This document shows, piece after piece, positions 19,842-29,558 of a DNA stretch of 64,000 nucleotides. Origin of the DNA: Glaciecola sp. KUL10 (GTDB taxonomy: Bacteria; Pseudomonadota; Gammaproteobacteria; Enterobacterales; Alteromonadaceae). How positions within the stretch are numbered: the first letter of the stretch is position 1; each line of letters starts with the position of its first letter. Position numbers and translations under genes: made by a program. The stretch spans positions 620,001 through 684,000 of the forward strand of contig NZ_BGNG01000001.1 in assembly GCF_003203515.1 (NCBI RefSeq), read 5' to 3'. The notes beneath the pieces were generated by a model, which saw only the letters and a program-made list of their open reading frames with translations, was not told where the DNA came from and did not search any database.

Positions 19842-20960
19842 GTGGAGACTCAATTCGCAACTACAAAAACTACATTTCTCGAAAAACTCCACATAGACGG
19901 CTTTTTACTTTTTGCCTTGGCATGCTTGATGGGGATTGGGTTAGTAACCATCTATTCATCTGGTGGCCAAGAAATGGACTTAGTGCAGCGTCAATTAACA
20001 CGTCTAGGCGTAGCCTTAGTTGTTATGTTTATTATCGCTCAAGTGCCGCCGATGGCCTATCGACGAAGTGCTATTTATTTTTATTCTGTGGGCCTAGCCA
20101 TGCTGGTAGCCGTGCTACTCTTTGGTGATATAGGTAAAGGCGCACAACGCTGGCTAGACTTGGGCATTATCAGATTTCAACCTTCTGAAATAATGAAATT
20201 AGCTGTACCAATGATGGTGGCTTGGTACATCAGCAAATTTAGCTTACCGCCAAGAGTTAAGCATATTATTTTTGGTTTTATCTTGGTTTTGATACCGACA
20301 TTGTTTATTGCTAAACAGCCCGACTTAGGTACTTCTCTACTTGTTGCAAGTAGCGGTATTTTCGCTTTATTTTTATCTGGTATGTCTTGGCGTTTAATTT
20401 CATTTATTGTCGTTTTGGCAGGTGCATTTGCTCCCATCATGTGGTTTTTCTTAATGCAGGCCTACCAAAAACAACGCGTAATCACTTTCTTAAACCCCGA
20501 ATCAGATCCGCTCGGCTCGGGCTATCACATTATTCAATCCAAAATTGCGATAGGCTCTGGTGGTGTGAGCGGCAAAGGTTGGCTTCAAGGCACACAATCT
20601 CAATTAGAGTTTTTACCTGAGCGCCACACCGATTTTATTTTCGCCGTTTTCAGTGAGGAATTTGGTTTATTTGGCGTAATTGGCTTATTGTTTATTTATA
20701 TGTGTATCATTGCTAGAGGCATGCTAATCGCAAGTCGTGCACAAGATGCATTTAGTAAGTTATTAGCAGGCAGTATTACGATGACCTTTTTTGTTTATGT
20801 GTTCGTAAACATGGGCATGGTATCTGGCTTGTTGCCTGTTGTGGGTGTGCCATTGCCACTGGTGAGCTACGGGGGCACCTCGATGGTGACCTTACTAGCA
20901 GGCTTTGGTGTGTTGATGTCTATAAGCACACAAAAACGCTTACTGTCGCGGCAAACATAA
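19842..20960 (+). CDS. mrdB: Rod-shape peptidoglycan glycosyltransferase RodA
   Basis: SEDS-family polymerase of 372 residues with about ten membrane helices. Family landmarks include GSGGVSGKGWLQGTQSQLEFLPERHTDF split across the large periplasmic loop, and the C-terminal PLPLVSYGGTSM. It starts at GTG directly after the mrdA stop codon, so expression is probably coupled. It works with PBP2. Confidence 0.96.
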   Translation: METQFATTKTTFLEKLHIDGFLLFALACLMGIGLVTIYSSGGQEMDLVQRQLTRLGVALVVMFIIAQVPPMAYRRSAIYFYSVGLAMLVAVLLFGDIGKGAQRWLDLGIIRFQPSEIMKLAVPMMVAWYISKFSLPPRVKHIIFGFILVLIPTLFIAKQPDLGTSLLVASSGIFALFLSGMSWRLISFIVVLAGAFAPIMWFFLMQAYQKQRVITFLNPESDPLGSGYHIIQSKIAIGSGGVSGKGWLQGTQSQLEFLPERHTDFIFAVFSEEFGLFGVIGLLFIYMCIIARGMLIASRAQDAFSKLLAGSITMTFFVYVFVNMGMVSGLLPVVGVPLPLVSYGGTSMVTLLAGFGVLMSISTQKRLLSRQT

Positions 20961-21003
20961 GACAGTAAATAATAAGTAGAACAAAGCATAGACAGGGAAG
21001 CAG

Positions 21004-21930
21004 ATGAGATACTTTGTATTTTTATTGATTGCACTTAGCACGTTAACAGCTTGCCAATCGGCTGGACGCTATCATCAAAAAGTCGATTCAAAGCCAAAAT
21101 TTGACTACGGTGACATCGATTTAACTGACGCCGTTCCCCGCTATGAGCCTTATCGGACAATTAACAGCCGCCCTTACACTGTTTTTGGTCGCAACTACAC
21201 CCCCATGCTTGATGGCAAAGGATTTGTGCAAGAGGGTGACGCCAGTTGGTATGGACAGAAGTTTCATGGACACACTACTTCAAATGGCGAAACATACGAT
21301 ATGTTTAGTATGACGGCCGCACACAAAACGCTTCCACTGCCCTCTTATGTCCGAGTCACTAATTTAAACAATAACAAAACAGCTGTTGTGCGAGTAAACG
21401 ACCGTGGGCCGTTTCATCCTGGCAGAGTGATAGACCTGTCATATGCAGCTGCGAAGAAGCTAGATGTTATTTCTACTGGCGTAGCACCAATAAAGCTAGA
21501 AGTGATACATATTGATGAAGCGGGTTATAAAACAGTCGGGACGGGCCCCACTCTTGCACCTGATATTCCAACTCGTATCGCAGCACTTCCTAAAGACAAC
21601 GTTAATAGCACAATTACCCATGCAAGTGCGCAAAACTCATCTGAAACCAGCACGCTTGAAGTTACCATAGAACAAAATAGACCTCCGTTGATAAGCGAGG
21701 AGCAACGATTTATTCAAATAGCAGCTGTTTCTCAACCAGAAAGAGCAAAGGAGCTCAGTGAAACACTCGCCCAAATGTATCAAGTCAATACCGATGCGCC
21801 TTTAATTAAGGACTTGTATAGAGTGCGATTAGGCCCCATTAAAACTGAACAAAAAGCAGAAAAGTTAATCGAAGAACTGAAAGAAAACGGTTTTGATAAC
21901 GCTTTTCAAGTCTTAGTGCAGGCAGAATAG
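21004..21930 (+). CDS. rlpA: RlpA-type septal-ring lytic transglycosylase lipoprotein
   Basis: 308 residues with a lipoprotein signal (lipobox LTACQS). The double-psi beta-barrel domain starts at GDASWYGQKFHGHTTSNGE and includes the catalytic-type NDRGPFHPGRVIDLS. The C-terminal SPOR domain (about 230-305, FIQIAAVSQPERAKEL) binds denuded peptidoglycan. It lies between mrdB and dacA as in E. coli. Confidence 0.94.
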   Translation: MRYFVFLLIALSTLTACQSAGRYHQKVDSKPKFDYGDIDLTDAVPRYEPYRTINSRPYTVFGRNYTPMLDGKGFVQEGDASWYGQKFHGHTTSNGETYDMFSMTAAHKTLPLPSYVRVTNLNNNKTAVVRVNDRGPFHPGRVIDLSYAAAKKLDVISTGVAPIKLEVIHIDEAGYKTVGTGPTLAPDIPTRIAALPKDNVNSTITHASAQNSSETSTLEVTIEQNRPPLISEEQRFIQIAAVSQPERAKELSETLAQMYQVNTDAPLIKDLYRVRLGPIKTEQKAEKLIEELKENGFDNAFQVLVQAE

Positions 21931-22015
21931 TTTAAAATACTTCCGAGTTTCCTAGTCTTAAAGGGGCTAGGTAGTATAAAATACTGCCCGCAGAAAAAAA
22001 TTCTAAAATTAAAAA

Positions 22016-23194
22016 ATGGTTGTAAACATGCGCTTAGTATTTACCTTGTTAGTTTGCTTAATTGCTCCACTCGCAGTATTCGTTCCTGCTTCACACGCGG
22101 CGATTGTCATTCCCCCACCACCTAGCGTGGCAGCAGGCGGCTTTTTATTGATGGACCACAATACTGGGCATGTAATTGCTGAGCAAAATATTGACATGCG
22201 CCTTCATCCAGCAAGCCTTACTAAAATCATGACCGTGTATGTAGTGGGTAAAGAAATCCAAGCGGGCAATATCAGCATGGATGATATGGTCACTATTTCT
22301 GAAAACGCATGGGCTAAAAACTTTCCTGACTCATCAAAGATGTTTATCGAAGTCGGTACAAAAGTATCCGTCAGTGATTTGATGCATGGCATCATGGTTC
22401 AGTCGGGTAACGATGCATGCGTTGCGATTGCTGAGCATATAGCGGGTAGCGAAGAAGCATTTGCGAGCATGATGAACGCGCACGCACAAAGCCTAGGCAT
22501 GGACAATACTAACTTTGTGAATAGCCATGGTTTACACGATCCTGACCACTACACCTCACCTCGTGATATGGCTACGCTATCTTCGGCATTAATCCGCGAA
22601 GTACCGGATATGTACGCCCTTTACAGCGTAAAAGAATTTACTTACAACGGCATCAAACAATTCAATCGCAATAGCCTTTTATGGGATAAAAGCATGAATG
22701 TTGATGGCATCAAAACGGGACACACATCAGACGCGGGTTACAGTTTGATCACCTCAGCAACACAAGGTGATATGCGTTTAGTCTCCGTTGTCATGGGCAC
22801 TGAAAGTGAGCGCTCAAGAAAAGTAGAAAACAAAAAACTGCTTCGCTACGGCTTTCGTTTTTATGAATCCGTCACTCCCTACTCTGCTGGCGATTCTTTC
22901 GTTGCGCAACGCATTTTTATGGGAGATCGAGACACAGTTGAACTTGGTTTAAACCAAGATACACCGATTACTGTGCCTCGTGGCGCCACAGAAAAACTAA
23001 AAGCTCACTTCAAACTCACCGAAAAGCTTGAAGCGCCTATCGAAAAAGGTCAAGTGGTTGGCAGTTTGTATTTACAATTAGACGACGAAAACATTGCTGA
23101 GTATCCACTAGTCACGCTTCATGAGGTTCAGGAAGGCGGTTTAATGGATAAGTTGTCTGACTATATTTCACTAAAACTTGGGCTAGAAGAGTAA
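22016..23194 (+). CDS. dacA: D-alanyl-D-alanine carboxypeptidase (PBP5-type)
   Basis: 392 residues. It has a cleavable signal ending near SHA, the SxxK nucleophile in PASLTKIM, SGN in VQSGNDAC and KTG in DGIKTGHTSDAG. The C-terminal beta domain and an amphipathic final helix (MDKLSDYISLKLG) fit a membrane-attached PBP5. The start at 22016 or 22028 cannot be decided; neither has a good ribosome binding site. It trims pentapeptides in the periplasm. Confidence 0.96.
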   Translation: MVVNMRLVFTLLVCLIAPLAVFVPASHAAIVIPPPPSVAAGGFLLMDHNTGHVIAEQNIDMRLHPASLTKIMTVYVVGKEIQAGNISMDDMVTISENAWAKNFPDSSKMFIEVGTKVSVSDLMHGIMVQSGNDACVAIAEHIAGSEEAFASMMNAHAQSLGMDNTNFVNSHGLHDPDHYTSPRDMATLSSALIREVPDMYALYSVKEFTYNGIKQFNRNSLLWDKSMNVDGIKTGHTSDAGYSLITSATQGDMRLVSVVMGTESERSRKVENKKLLRYGFRFYESVTPYSAGDSFVAQRIFMGDRDTVELGLNQDTPITVPRGATEKLKAHFKLTEKLEAPIEKGQVVGSLYLQLDDENIAEYPLVTLHEVQEGGLMDKLSDYISLKLGLEE

Positions 23195-23201
23195 GTTTGC
23201 A

Positions 23202-23465
23202 ATGAAAACACATTTTGACGAGTTACTAGAGTTTCCTTGTTTTCAAACATTTAAAGTGATGGGACTTGCCGTTCCAGAATTACCTGATGTGGTTGTCTCG
23301 CGTTTGCAAGAAATCGCACCGGGAGATTATTCACCGACGATTAAGCCAAGTAGTAAAGGCAATTATCATGCGCTTTCTCTAAAAGTAAAATGCACTAGCA
23401 AAGAGCACATGGAGACGATTTATACCGAGTTGTCTGCGCTAGAATTGGTTAAGGTTGTCCTTTAG
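23202..23465 (+). CDS. ybeD: YbeD/DUF493 family protein
   Basis: 87 residues closely matching E. coli Ybe[44 protein letters not shown]. It has a small ACT-like regulatory fold of unconfirmed role, always near lipB/dacA. The lipB GTG start overlaps its stop codon by one base. Confidence 0.95.
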   Translation: MKTHFDELLEFPCFQTFKVMGLAVPELPDVVVSRLQEIAPGDYSPTIKPSSKGNYHALSLKVKCTSKEHMETIYTELSALELVKVVL

Positions 23466-24160
23466 TGAGTGATGCAAGCACTCACAATGGCATGGTTGGA
23501 GATAATACATTCAAAATAAATAAAGTCATTGTCAGAGACTTGGGTGTGCAAGAATACACGCCGACATGGCAGTTGATGCAAGACTTCACCGATAACCGAA
23601 ACGAAAGTGTTATTGATGAAATCTGGTTGCTAGAGCATCCTCCGATATTTACGCAAGGACAAGCAGGTAAAGCTGAGCATATTTTGGCTGCAGGCGACAT
23701 ACCCGTTGTACAAGTCGATCGCGGTGGGCAAGTCACCTATCACGGCCCCGGTCAATTGATGATGTACATATTAATCGACGTGCGCAGAAGTAAACTCGGT
23801 GTCAGATATTTGGTTGATGCACTAGAACAGTGTATTGTAGCGACCTTGGCAGATGACAACATCCTCGCCTATCCCAAAAAAGATGCACCAGGCGTTTATG
23901 TTGATGAAAAAAAAGTATGCTCGGTTGGTTTACGCATACGAAAAGGGTGTTCGTTTCATGGATTAGCGTTTAACGTAAATATGGACTTATCACCTTTTCA
24001 AAGAATCAACCCTTGCGGCTACGCAGGTATGCAAATGGTCGATAGTCAAGGGCTTGGCGGCATTGCAGATATAAAACAAGCAGGTCAACGCGTTGCTCAA
24101 CACTTTGCAAACGCGCTGGGTATAAAACAACTAATTAAGAAAGAAGGTTTTGATGAGTAA
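23465..24160 (+). CDS. lipB: Octanoyl-ACP:protein octanoyltransferase LipB
   Basis: Transfers octanoyl from ACP to lipoyl domains. It has the [16 protein letters not shown] motif, the catalytic Lys in [14 protein letters not shown] and the acyl-thioester Cys in INPCGYAGM. The GTG start at 23465 shares a base with the ybeD stop. Its N-terminus is about 18 residues longer than the E. coli enzyme. It precedes lipA, the next step in lipoate synthesis. Confidence 0.96.
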   Translation: MSDASTHNGMVGDNTFKINKVIVRDLGVQEYTPTWQLMQDFTDNRNESVIDEIWLLEHPPIFTQGQAGKAEHILAAGDIPVVQVDRGGQVTYHGPGQLMMYILIDVRRSKLGVRYLVDALEQCIVATLADDNILAYPKKDAPGVYVDEKKVCSVGLRIRKGCSFHGLAFNVNMDLSPFQRINPCGYAGMQMVDSQGLGGIADIKQAGQRVAQHFANALGIKQLIKKEGFDE

Positions 24161-25115
24161 TTCACGTCCACAAGCAGGTGTAAAACTTCGTGATGACGAA
24201 AAGGTAAAGCATATTCCAGTCACCATAATTCCGACTGAAAAAGAAGAGATGCTGCGCAAACCAGAATGGATAAAAATCAAGTTGCCTAGAACCACTGATC
24301 GCATTGAGCACATCAAAAAGACATTGCGTAAAAATAAACTTCACTCAGTGTGTGAAGAAGCAAGTTGCCCCAACCTAGCTGAGTGTTTTAACCACGGCAC
24401 AGCCACCTTTATGATTTTAGGTGATATCTGTACACGTCGTTGCCCATTTTGTGATGTTGCACACGGAAAGCCACTTCCACCAAGTGCCGAAGAGCCAGAA
24501 AAACTTGCAAGTACTATCGCAGAGATGGGTTTAAGTTACGTGGTAATTACCTCAGTAGACCGTGACGACCTTCGAGATGGTGGCGCGCAACACTTTGTGG
24601 ATTGTATCAATGCCATACGCAAACACAGCCCAAGCACAAAGATAGAAGTGCTAGTGCCCGATTTCAGAGGCAGAATGGACAAAGCCCTAGAAATATTCAA
24701 CCAAGGCTTACCTGATGTCTTCAACCACAACCTAGAAACTATCCCACGCTTGTATCGTGAGTGCCGTCCAGGTGCGAATTATCAGTGGTCACTGGATCTA
24801 TTGCGCAAGTTTAAAGAACAACACCCAGAAATCCCGACTAAGTCTGGTTTAATGATGGGCATGGGCGAAAGCGCTGAAGAAATGCAGCAAGTATTAGACG
24901 ATATGCGCAAGCACAACATTGAAATGCTCACGCTAGGTCAATATCTGCAACCAAGCAAACACCACTACCCTGTAAAACGATATGTTCTACCTGCTGAGTT
25001 TGATCAATTAGGTGAATATGCTAAAGAGATTGGTTTTACGCACGCAGCTTGCGGTCCGATGGTAAGAAGTAGTTATCATGCGGATAAACAAGCGGCGGGT
25101 GTTGAGGTTAAGTAG
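24153..25115 (+). CDS. lipA: Lipoyl synthase
   Basis: Radical SAM enzyme inserting two sulfurs into octanoyl groups. The auxiliary cluster is ligated by [12 protein letters not shown] and the radical SAM cluster by CTRRCPFCD; the terminal RSSYHAD supplies the Ser ligand. The ATG at 24153 has an AAGAAGG ribosome binding site and overlaps the end of lipB by 8 nt; an adjacent TTG at 24150 would add one residue. It ends the block at a strong terminator. Confidence 0.97.
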   Translation: MSNSRPQAGVKLRDDEKVKHIPVTIIPTEKEEMLRKPEWIKIKLPRTTDRIEHIKKTLRKNKLHSVCEEASCPNLAECFNHGTATFMILGDICTRRCPFCDVAHGKPLPPSAEEPEKLASTIAEMGLSYVVITSVDRDDLRDGGAQHFVDCINAIRKHSPSTKIEVLVPDFRGRMDKALEIFNQGLPDVFNHNLETIPRLYRECRPGANYQWSLDLLRKFKEQHPEIPTKSGLMMGMGESAEEMQQVLDDMRKHNIEMLTLGQYLQPSKHHYPVKRYVLPAEFDQLGEYAKEIGFTHAACGPMVRSSYHADKQAAGVEVK

Positions 25116-25140
25116 TTTGATTTGATGCGTTCTTACATGC

Positions 25141-25172
25141 AAAGGCCTTCAAATTTTTTGAAGGCCTTTTCT
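25141..25172. terminator. Bidirectional intrinsic terminator between lipA and the CadC-like gene
   Basis: Perfect 12-bp inverted repeat AAGGCCTTCAAA/TTTGAAGGCCTT (25142-25153 and 25157-25168) with a 3-nt loop and a T run after it. It lies between convergent genes, and the minus-strand gene stops at its right edge. Confidence 0.88.
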
Positions 25173-27133
25173 TATTGAGTCGCAATTTCATATTCTGCAA
25201 TAATTGCTCGGTTTTCGGCGACAGTCACAAACATAAGCTGTTCATTAGAAAAAACGTCTATTAATGATACCGCTTCACTAGGCAAGAAAGTTTGAACAGT
25301 TTCAAAAGAGGTTTTATCAAAACTAACTATGGTGTCTTTAGATTGAAATAACAATTTGTTATTCAGAGAATAAAACCGACCATCCAAGCCAGAGTAAGCG
25401 GACATATCATACTCATCTGCCCCCCAATGTAATTTATTGTCTTTCAAAAACACCAAATTATCCTCTTGATCGAGGGTTGCTTGAAAATTTACGCCCGAAT
25501 TAGCTAGCGATGTAAATGTTTTTGTGATCAAATCATAGCGCTCAAAACGCACGCCGTTCTCTCGTTTTGTTGCGACAAGTAAGTTATCGTCATCACTATA
25601 AACATCTAGAACATAGCCAAAATAATTCGGTAACTCGTGCTTGATAACTTGATTATCAGGTATAGAGTACTCGTAAAGTGCACTCCCTAAAGAATAGAAC
25701 AATTTATCTTCATAGTTAGACCAGACGGGGGTGCGGTAAATATTTTCATGTGATGGGTTTTCTTCAATCAAGATTTGTTGTCCATTTTGTAAAACAAAAA
25801 TCTGAGAATGTCCGTTTCGTGTTGAAACAAAAGCGACACTTTTTCCGCAAGGTGAATATGTTGCAAGATGATCTTGGCCAATTGAATCAATAAGTCGGTT
25901 AATGGTTTGCTGTCCAAGTTTAGCTTCGACTAGATCAGTCTTATAGTGAGTGTATGACATCGCGATCTTATTTTCAGTTGGATGCCCGCGTGGATTAAAT
26001 ATTCTCTGAAATCCGATGTGAGGAAGTTCGTCTATTTCACCATCTAAACTCAAACTGTAGAGTCGGTTTTCATGCGCTAAAATTATGCTTTGATCTTTTG
26101 CAGACCATGTAATTTCAGTAAAGCCTAAAGGCATTTTATGCAATGACTTGGACAATAGTCTTTCCTCAACTGCAAACACACGAATATCTAATTTCCCAAA
26201 CTGCGTTTCACCCGCGACAGCAATTTTGTCTCTATTATGGGACAGACTGATTCTATAGGGCGTAAATTCATAAGAACTCGCAATTAACACGACTTCTTCA
26301 CTGGTATTTTTGTCTAGACGCATTAACTTTGTATTTGCGGACTCATTTACCGACTCTTCAACTGATAGATAATAAAGGAAATGCTTATCATCTATTACTT
26401 TCCAGATCCGATGAGGCTTATTTACGCTTAGTACTTTTTGTAAAGTACCATTGAGGTTGAGCTTTCCAACCCATTCAGTGTTATTTTCACGCACAACGAA
26501 GTAAAGATTTTCATTGTCGGCTCCCCAAACAAGAGACTGATAGTCATCATAACTCGATAAAAGCACATGCTCGATTCCTTCGCTGAGATCTTTAACAATC
26601 ACCTGATTAGCTGATTCGTTTTTACGAATAAATGCTAACTCGTTCCCGTTCGCAGAATAGACAGGGCTATGATCAAAAGAACTAGATGTAGTCAAAGGAG
26701 ACAAATGTTTAGACTGAAATTCTGATTTATGGTCAAAAACACGCAGAATAAAAAGAGAAATACCCACTAGTAGTAAACACAGCCAGCCAACATACTTTGA
26801 AGAGATCCAGGTTACCGTAAGACTTTTAGGTGTTACGTCTAGACTGTAGCCTCGTTTTGTATGGGTGATGATAAAAAAAGGCTTTTTTGCATCGTCGTTC
26901 AATGCTTTTCTGAGTTGTGCTATACAACGTTGAACAGCGCCAGCACTAAAAGTTGTATTCGGCCAAAGTGCCTTAAAAAGACTTTCTTGTGAAATAACCT
27001 GTTTGGGATAACGAGCTAAGTAAGTTAAAACATCCATAGTTCTTGGCTCAATAGTAACCCAAGCACCATTAACCTTTAATGAATTCCGCTTCACATCAAC
27101 TTCGATGTTATTTAGCTTAAATTTATTTTTCAC
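25172..27133 (-). CDS. CadC-like membrane transcriptional regulator with TolB/PD40-type propeller
   Basis: 653 residues. An OmpR/PhoB-type winged helix occupies about 1-100 (IEPRTMDVLTYLA, QRCIAQLRKALNDD, THTKRGYSL). A single membrane helix follows at 114-131. The periplasmic part carries repeats of the PD40/TolB-propeller type (HSPVYSANGNELAFIR, ATYSPCGKSVAFVSTRNG). This architecture suggests a one-component sensor that reads a periplasmic signal and binds DNA while in the membrane. It is divergent from a serine hydrolase gene 148 bp away, its likeliest target. The signal is unknown. Confidence 0.85.
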   Translation of the reverse strand: MKNKFKLNNIEVDVKRNSLKVNGAWVTIEPRTMDVLTYLARYPKQVISQESLFKALWPNTTFSAGAVQRCIAQLRKALNDDAKKPFFIITHTKRGYSLDVTPKSLTVTWISSKYVGWLCLLLVGISLFILRVFDHKSEFQSKHLSPLTTSSSFDHSPVYSANGNELAFIRKNESANQVIVKDLSEGIEHVLLSSYDDYQSLVWGADNENLYFVVRENNTEWVGKLNLNGTLQKVLSVNKPHRIWKVIDDKHFLYYLSVEESVNESANTKLMRLDKNTSEEVVLIASSYEFTPYRISLSHNRDKIAVAGETQFGKLDIRVFAVEERLLSKSLHKMPLGFTEITWSAKDQSIILAHENRLYSLSLDGEIDELPHIGFQRIFNPRGHPTENKIAMSYTHYKTDLVEAKLGQQTINRLIDSIGQDHLATYSPCGKSVAFVSTRNGHSQIFVLQNGQQILIEENPSHENIYRTPVWSNYEDKLFYSLGSALYEYSIPDNQVIKHELPNYFGYVLDVYSDDDNLLVATKRENGVRFERYDLITKTFTSLANSGVNFQATLDQEDNLVFLKDNKLHWGADEYDMSAYSGLDGRFYSLNNKLLFQSKDTIVSFDKTSFETVQTFLPSEAVSLIDVFSNEQLMFVTVAENRAIIAEYEIATQ

Positions 27134-27281
27134 ATCTACTTACTTAAGTTATTGATTAATATAAACATCAGGTAATCATCAGACAAAAATCAATATTTCA
27201 CCATGGCGCGTAATGACCATTAATCATCTAATTCCATTTACATAATAAGCGTATCAAATTTAGATAATAAAAGGGAATGTT

Positions 27282-28418
27282 ATGAGCAGGTTACTATTAT
27301 TGATAACCGGTTTGGTTTTCTGTCAATCGGCAGCAAGTACGAATGCAAATATTGATTCATTGGTTCGATTCCATGTCCCCAAATTAATGGAGAAACATAA
27401 TGTTCCTGGGGTTTCCTTAGCCATTTTGCAAAAAGGTAGAAAAACAGAGTTTTATTATTTTGGGTTTGCCAACTTAGCGTCCAAGCAGTTACTTGATGAA
27501 GATAGCGGTTTTAACGTAGGCTCTGTTTCTAAATCCCTTACGGCATGGGGCGTAATGAAACTAGTGGAACAAGGCAAAGTAGCGCTGGATTCACCTGTCG
27601 AGAAATATATCAGCCGCTGGAAAATCCCCAAATCTAATTACAACTCTTCAGGTGTGACAGTTCGCAGGCTACTCAGTCATACCTCGGGCCTTTCACAACA
27701 TGCTGTCCCGCAGTTTGAGGTTCACGAAGAACTGCCGTCTATTGAAGAGTCACTAAAAAACTCTAGTAACTATCATGGTGATAAAGTAAGGCTAGAAAGC
27801 CCCCCAGGAGCTCAATGGCGATATTCAGGCGGTGGTTATACCGTATTACAACTATTAATTGAAGAGGTCTCAGGTATTGAGTTTTCAGACTACATGGAAA
27901 ACGAAATATTACAGCCATTGGGGATGCTTAACAGTAGCTTTGAACCAGATGGTCCTTTACTTTCAACATTAGCGACGTCTTATGACCAAGCAGGGATTGA
28001 AACGGCTAGATTAGTGTTTACCGCGACAGGTTCTGCAGGTTTACAAACAACCCTGAACGATTTAACTCGCTTTGCAGCAGCGACGCTCAATAGATTGGAT
28101 AATCCATCAAATAAAACCGTTTTGAAAGAAGAGACTATAACTCAAATGGTATCCATTGACTCAAATGCATCGATAGGAAGCGATCATCTCTCACACAGGA
28201 ACTATGGTTTTGGTTATTTTGTTACCGATACTGAACCTGTCTTTTATGGACATGGTGGTGATAATCGGGGTTGGCACTCAAGGTTTTTACTTTATCCAAA
28301 CACAAATAATGGATTAGTCATAATGACAAATAGTTCTAATGGCTTTTTGTTGGCCCAACAGCTTACTTGTTTGTTACAAGTGGAGTTAACGAATACAACT
28401 GCAGAGGTCTGTTCCTGA
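27282..28418 (+). CDS. Class C beta-lactamase-like serine hydrolase
   Basis: 378 residues with a signal peptide (MSRLLLLITGLVFCQSAAS). The nucleophile motif is SVSK (81-84), followed by RRLLSHTSGLS, typical of the beta-lactamase/esterase family PF00144. The second motif is Tyr-Ser-Gly (WRYSGGGY, about 181) in place of YxN, and the third motif is of HGG type (YGHGGDNRGW). This set is commoner in esterases and D-aminopeptidases than in true AmpC enzymes, so antibiotic hydrolysis should not be assumed. It is divergent from the CadC-like regulator. Confidence 0.85.
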   Translation: MSRLLLLITGLVFCQSAASTNANIDSLVRFHVPKLMEKHNVPGVSLAILQKGRKTEFYYFGFANLASKQLLDEDSGFNVGSVSKSLTAWGVMKLVEQGKVALDSPVEKYISRWKIPKSNYNSSGVTVRRLLSHTSGLSQHAVPQFEVHEELPSIEESLKNSSNYHGDKVRLESPPGAQWRYSGGGYTVLQLLIEEVSGIEFSDYMENEILQPLGMLNSSFEPDGPLLSTLATSYDQAGIETARLVFTATGSAGLQTTLNDLTRFAAATLNRLDNPSNKTVLKEETITQMVSIDSNASIGSDHLSHRNYGFGYFVTDTEPVFYGHGGDNRGWHSRFLLYPNTNNGLVIMTNSSNGFLLAQQLTCLLQVELTNTTAEVCS

Positions 28419-28445
28419 TACGGTATTATAATCGTTTCTCAACTT

Positions 28446-28471
28446 CCCAAGGTGGGTTGGGCCGTTTTTTT
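28446..28471 (+). terminator. Possible terminator after the serine hydrolase
   Basis: Short stem CCCAA/TTGGG (28446-28450, 28457-28461) followed after CCG by seven T. The stem is short; it lies 28 bp past the stop codon. Confidence 0.45.
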
Positions 28472-28548
28472 CCGACCTATAAAGCTTAATTCAACGAAAA
28501 TGCGGTGTTGCCAGTTGGACAAGAAAAGCGCACACAATTAGGGGTAGC

Positions 28549-29556
28549 TCAATAATAACTCAACTTCTTAGCCTTACCTCTAAAAATATAATAAGCCACG
28601 AATGTATAAGCACCAATAATAGGCAACACAAAAACACTGCCTACAAAGATAATCATCAGTGACTCTTTTGAGCTGGCGGCCTGATAAAGCGTAAGTTGCC
28701 CAGGTACGAGATAGGGGTAAAAACTGAACGCCAAGCCAAAAAAGCAGCATACAAATACAATACAAGTCATGGTAAAAGGAAGCCAAGAACCGTAGTCATT
28801 TTTCATCGGCAAGCGCTTTAGCACCAGATAACCTAAGGCGAACATTGCGAAACACAACAACGGAATAGCTGCATAAAAGTAAGCCCAAGGTGCTTGTGTC
28901 CAAACTTGCAGTACATTGGTATTCACTAATGGGTTAACCATACAAACCGCCAGTATGCCTGCAAATGTGAGTGCTCCCGCTGTCTTTGTGTTTCGCACTG
29001 CATCTTTTTGAATTTCGCCCTGTGTTTTCATGACTAGCCATGCACTTCCTATCAATGCGTAGGCTGCACACACACATAGTCCGCTGAACGTGGCAAATAT
29101 GAGGCTTGTCGCCGTGTATTCTAGCCCCATTACGTATAAGCCGAGCATAAACCCTTGCATAAAGGCCGTGATAATTGAGCCTGATTTAAATGCGTAGTCC
29201 CACATACGTTTTTTACTTTGCTTTACCTTAGCGCGAAAATCAAACGCCACACCGCGCAAAATTAAACCCATCAGCATAAACGTGGCAGGTAAATAAAAGG
29301 CTTTTAAAATTGCGCTATGCGCAGATGGAAAAGCAACAAGCAATAGTCCAACGGCTAACACAAGCCAAGTTTCATTTGCATCCCAAAAAGGTCCAATCGA
29401 AGCTATTGAAATATCTCTTGCTTCACTGTTGTTCATGGGTAATAGAATACCCACCCCAAGATCGTAGCCGTCTAAGATGGCGTACATAAGGACCGAAATA
29501 GCTGTCAAAACAGCAAATATCAGTGCCAAGTTATGTTGAGTAAAAAAAGTATCCAT
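28549..29556 (-). CDS. cydB: Cytochrome bd-type quinol oxidase subunit II
   Basis: 335 residues, about eight to nine membrane helices, with the family signature FWDANETWLVLAVG and GYDLGVGILLP near the N-terminus. It partners CydA in the oxygen-reducing quinol oxidase of the inner membrane. Its start lies 2 bp beyond the cydA stop. No cydX-type micro-ORF was found after it. The short-loop CydA partner suggests the cyanide-insensitive (Cio) branch of the family. Confidence 0.93.
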   Translation of the reverse strand: MDTFFTQHNLALIFAVLTAISVLMYAILDGYDLGVGILLPMNNSEARDISIASIGPFWDANETWLVLAVGLLLVAFPSAHSAILKAFYLPATFMLMGLILRGVAFDFRAKVKQSKKRMWDYAFKSGSIITAFMQGFMLGLYVMGLEYTATSLIFATFSGLCVCAAYALIGSAWLVMKTQGEIQKDAVRNTKTAGALTFAGILAVCMVNPLVNTNVLQVWTQAPWAYFYAAIPLLCFAMFALGYLVLKRLPMKNDYGSWLPFTMTCIVFVCCFFGLAFSFYPYLVPGQLTLYQAASSKESLMIIFVGSVFVLPIIGAYTFVAYYIFRGKAKKLSYY

Positions 29557-29558
29557 GG

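Noticed and set aside
27282-28418. AmpC-type beta-lactamase resistance gene
   Set aside because: The second motif is YSG rather than YAN and the third is HGG-like rather than KTG; an esterase or peptidase role is more likely.
28419-28548. cydX-type micro-ORF after cydB
   Set aside because: No short membrane-protein frame with a ribosome binding site is present in this gap on the minus strand.
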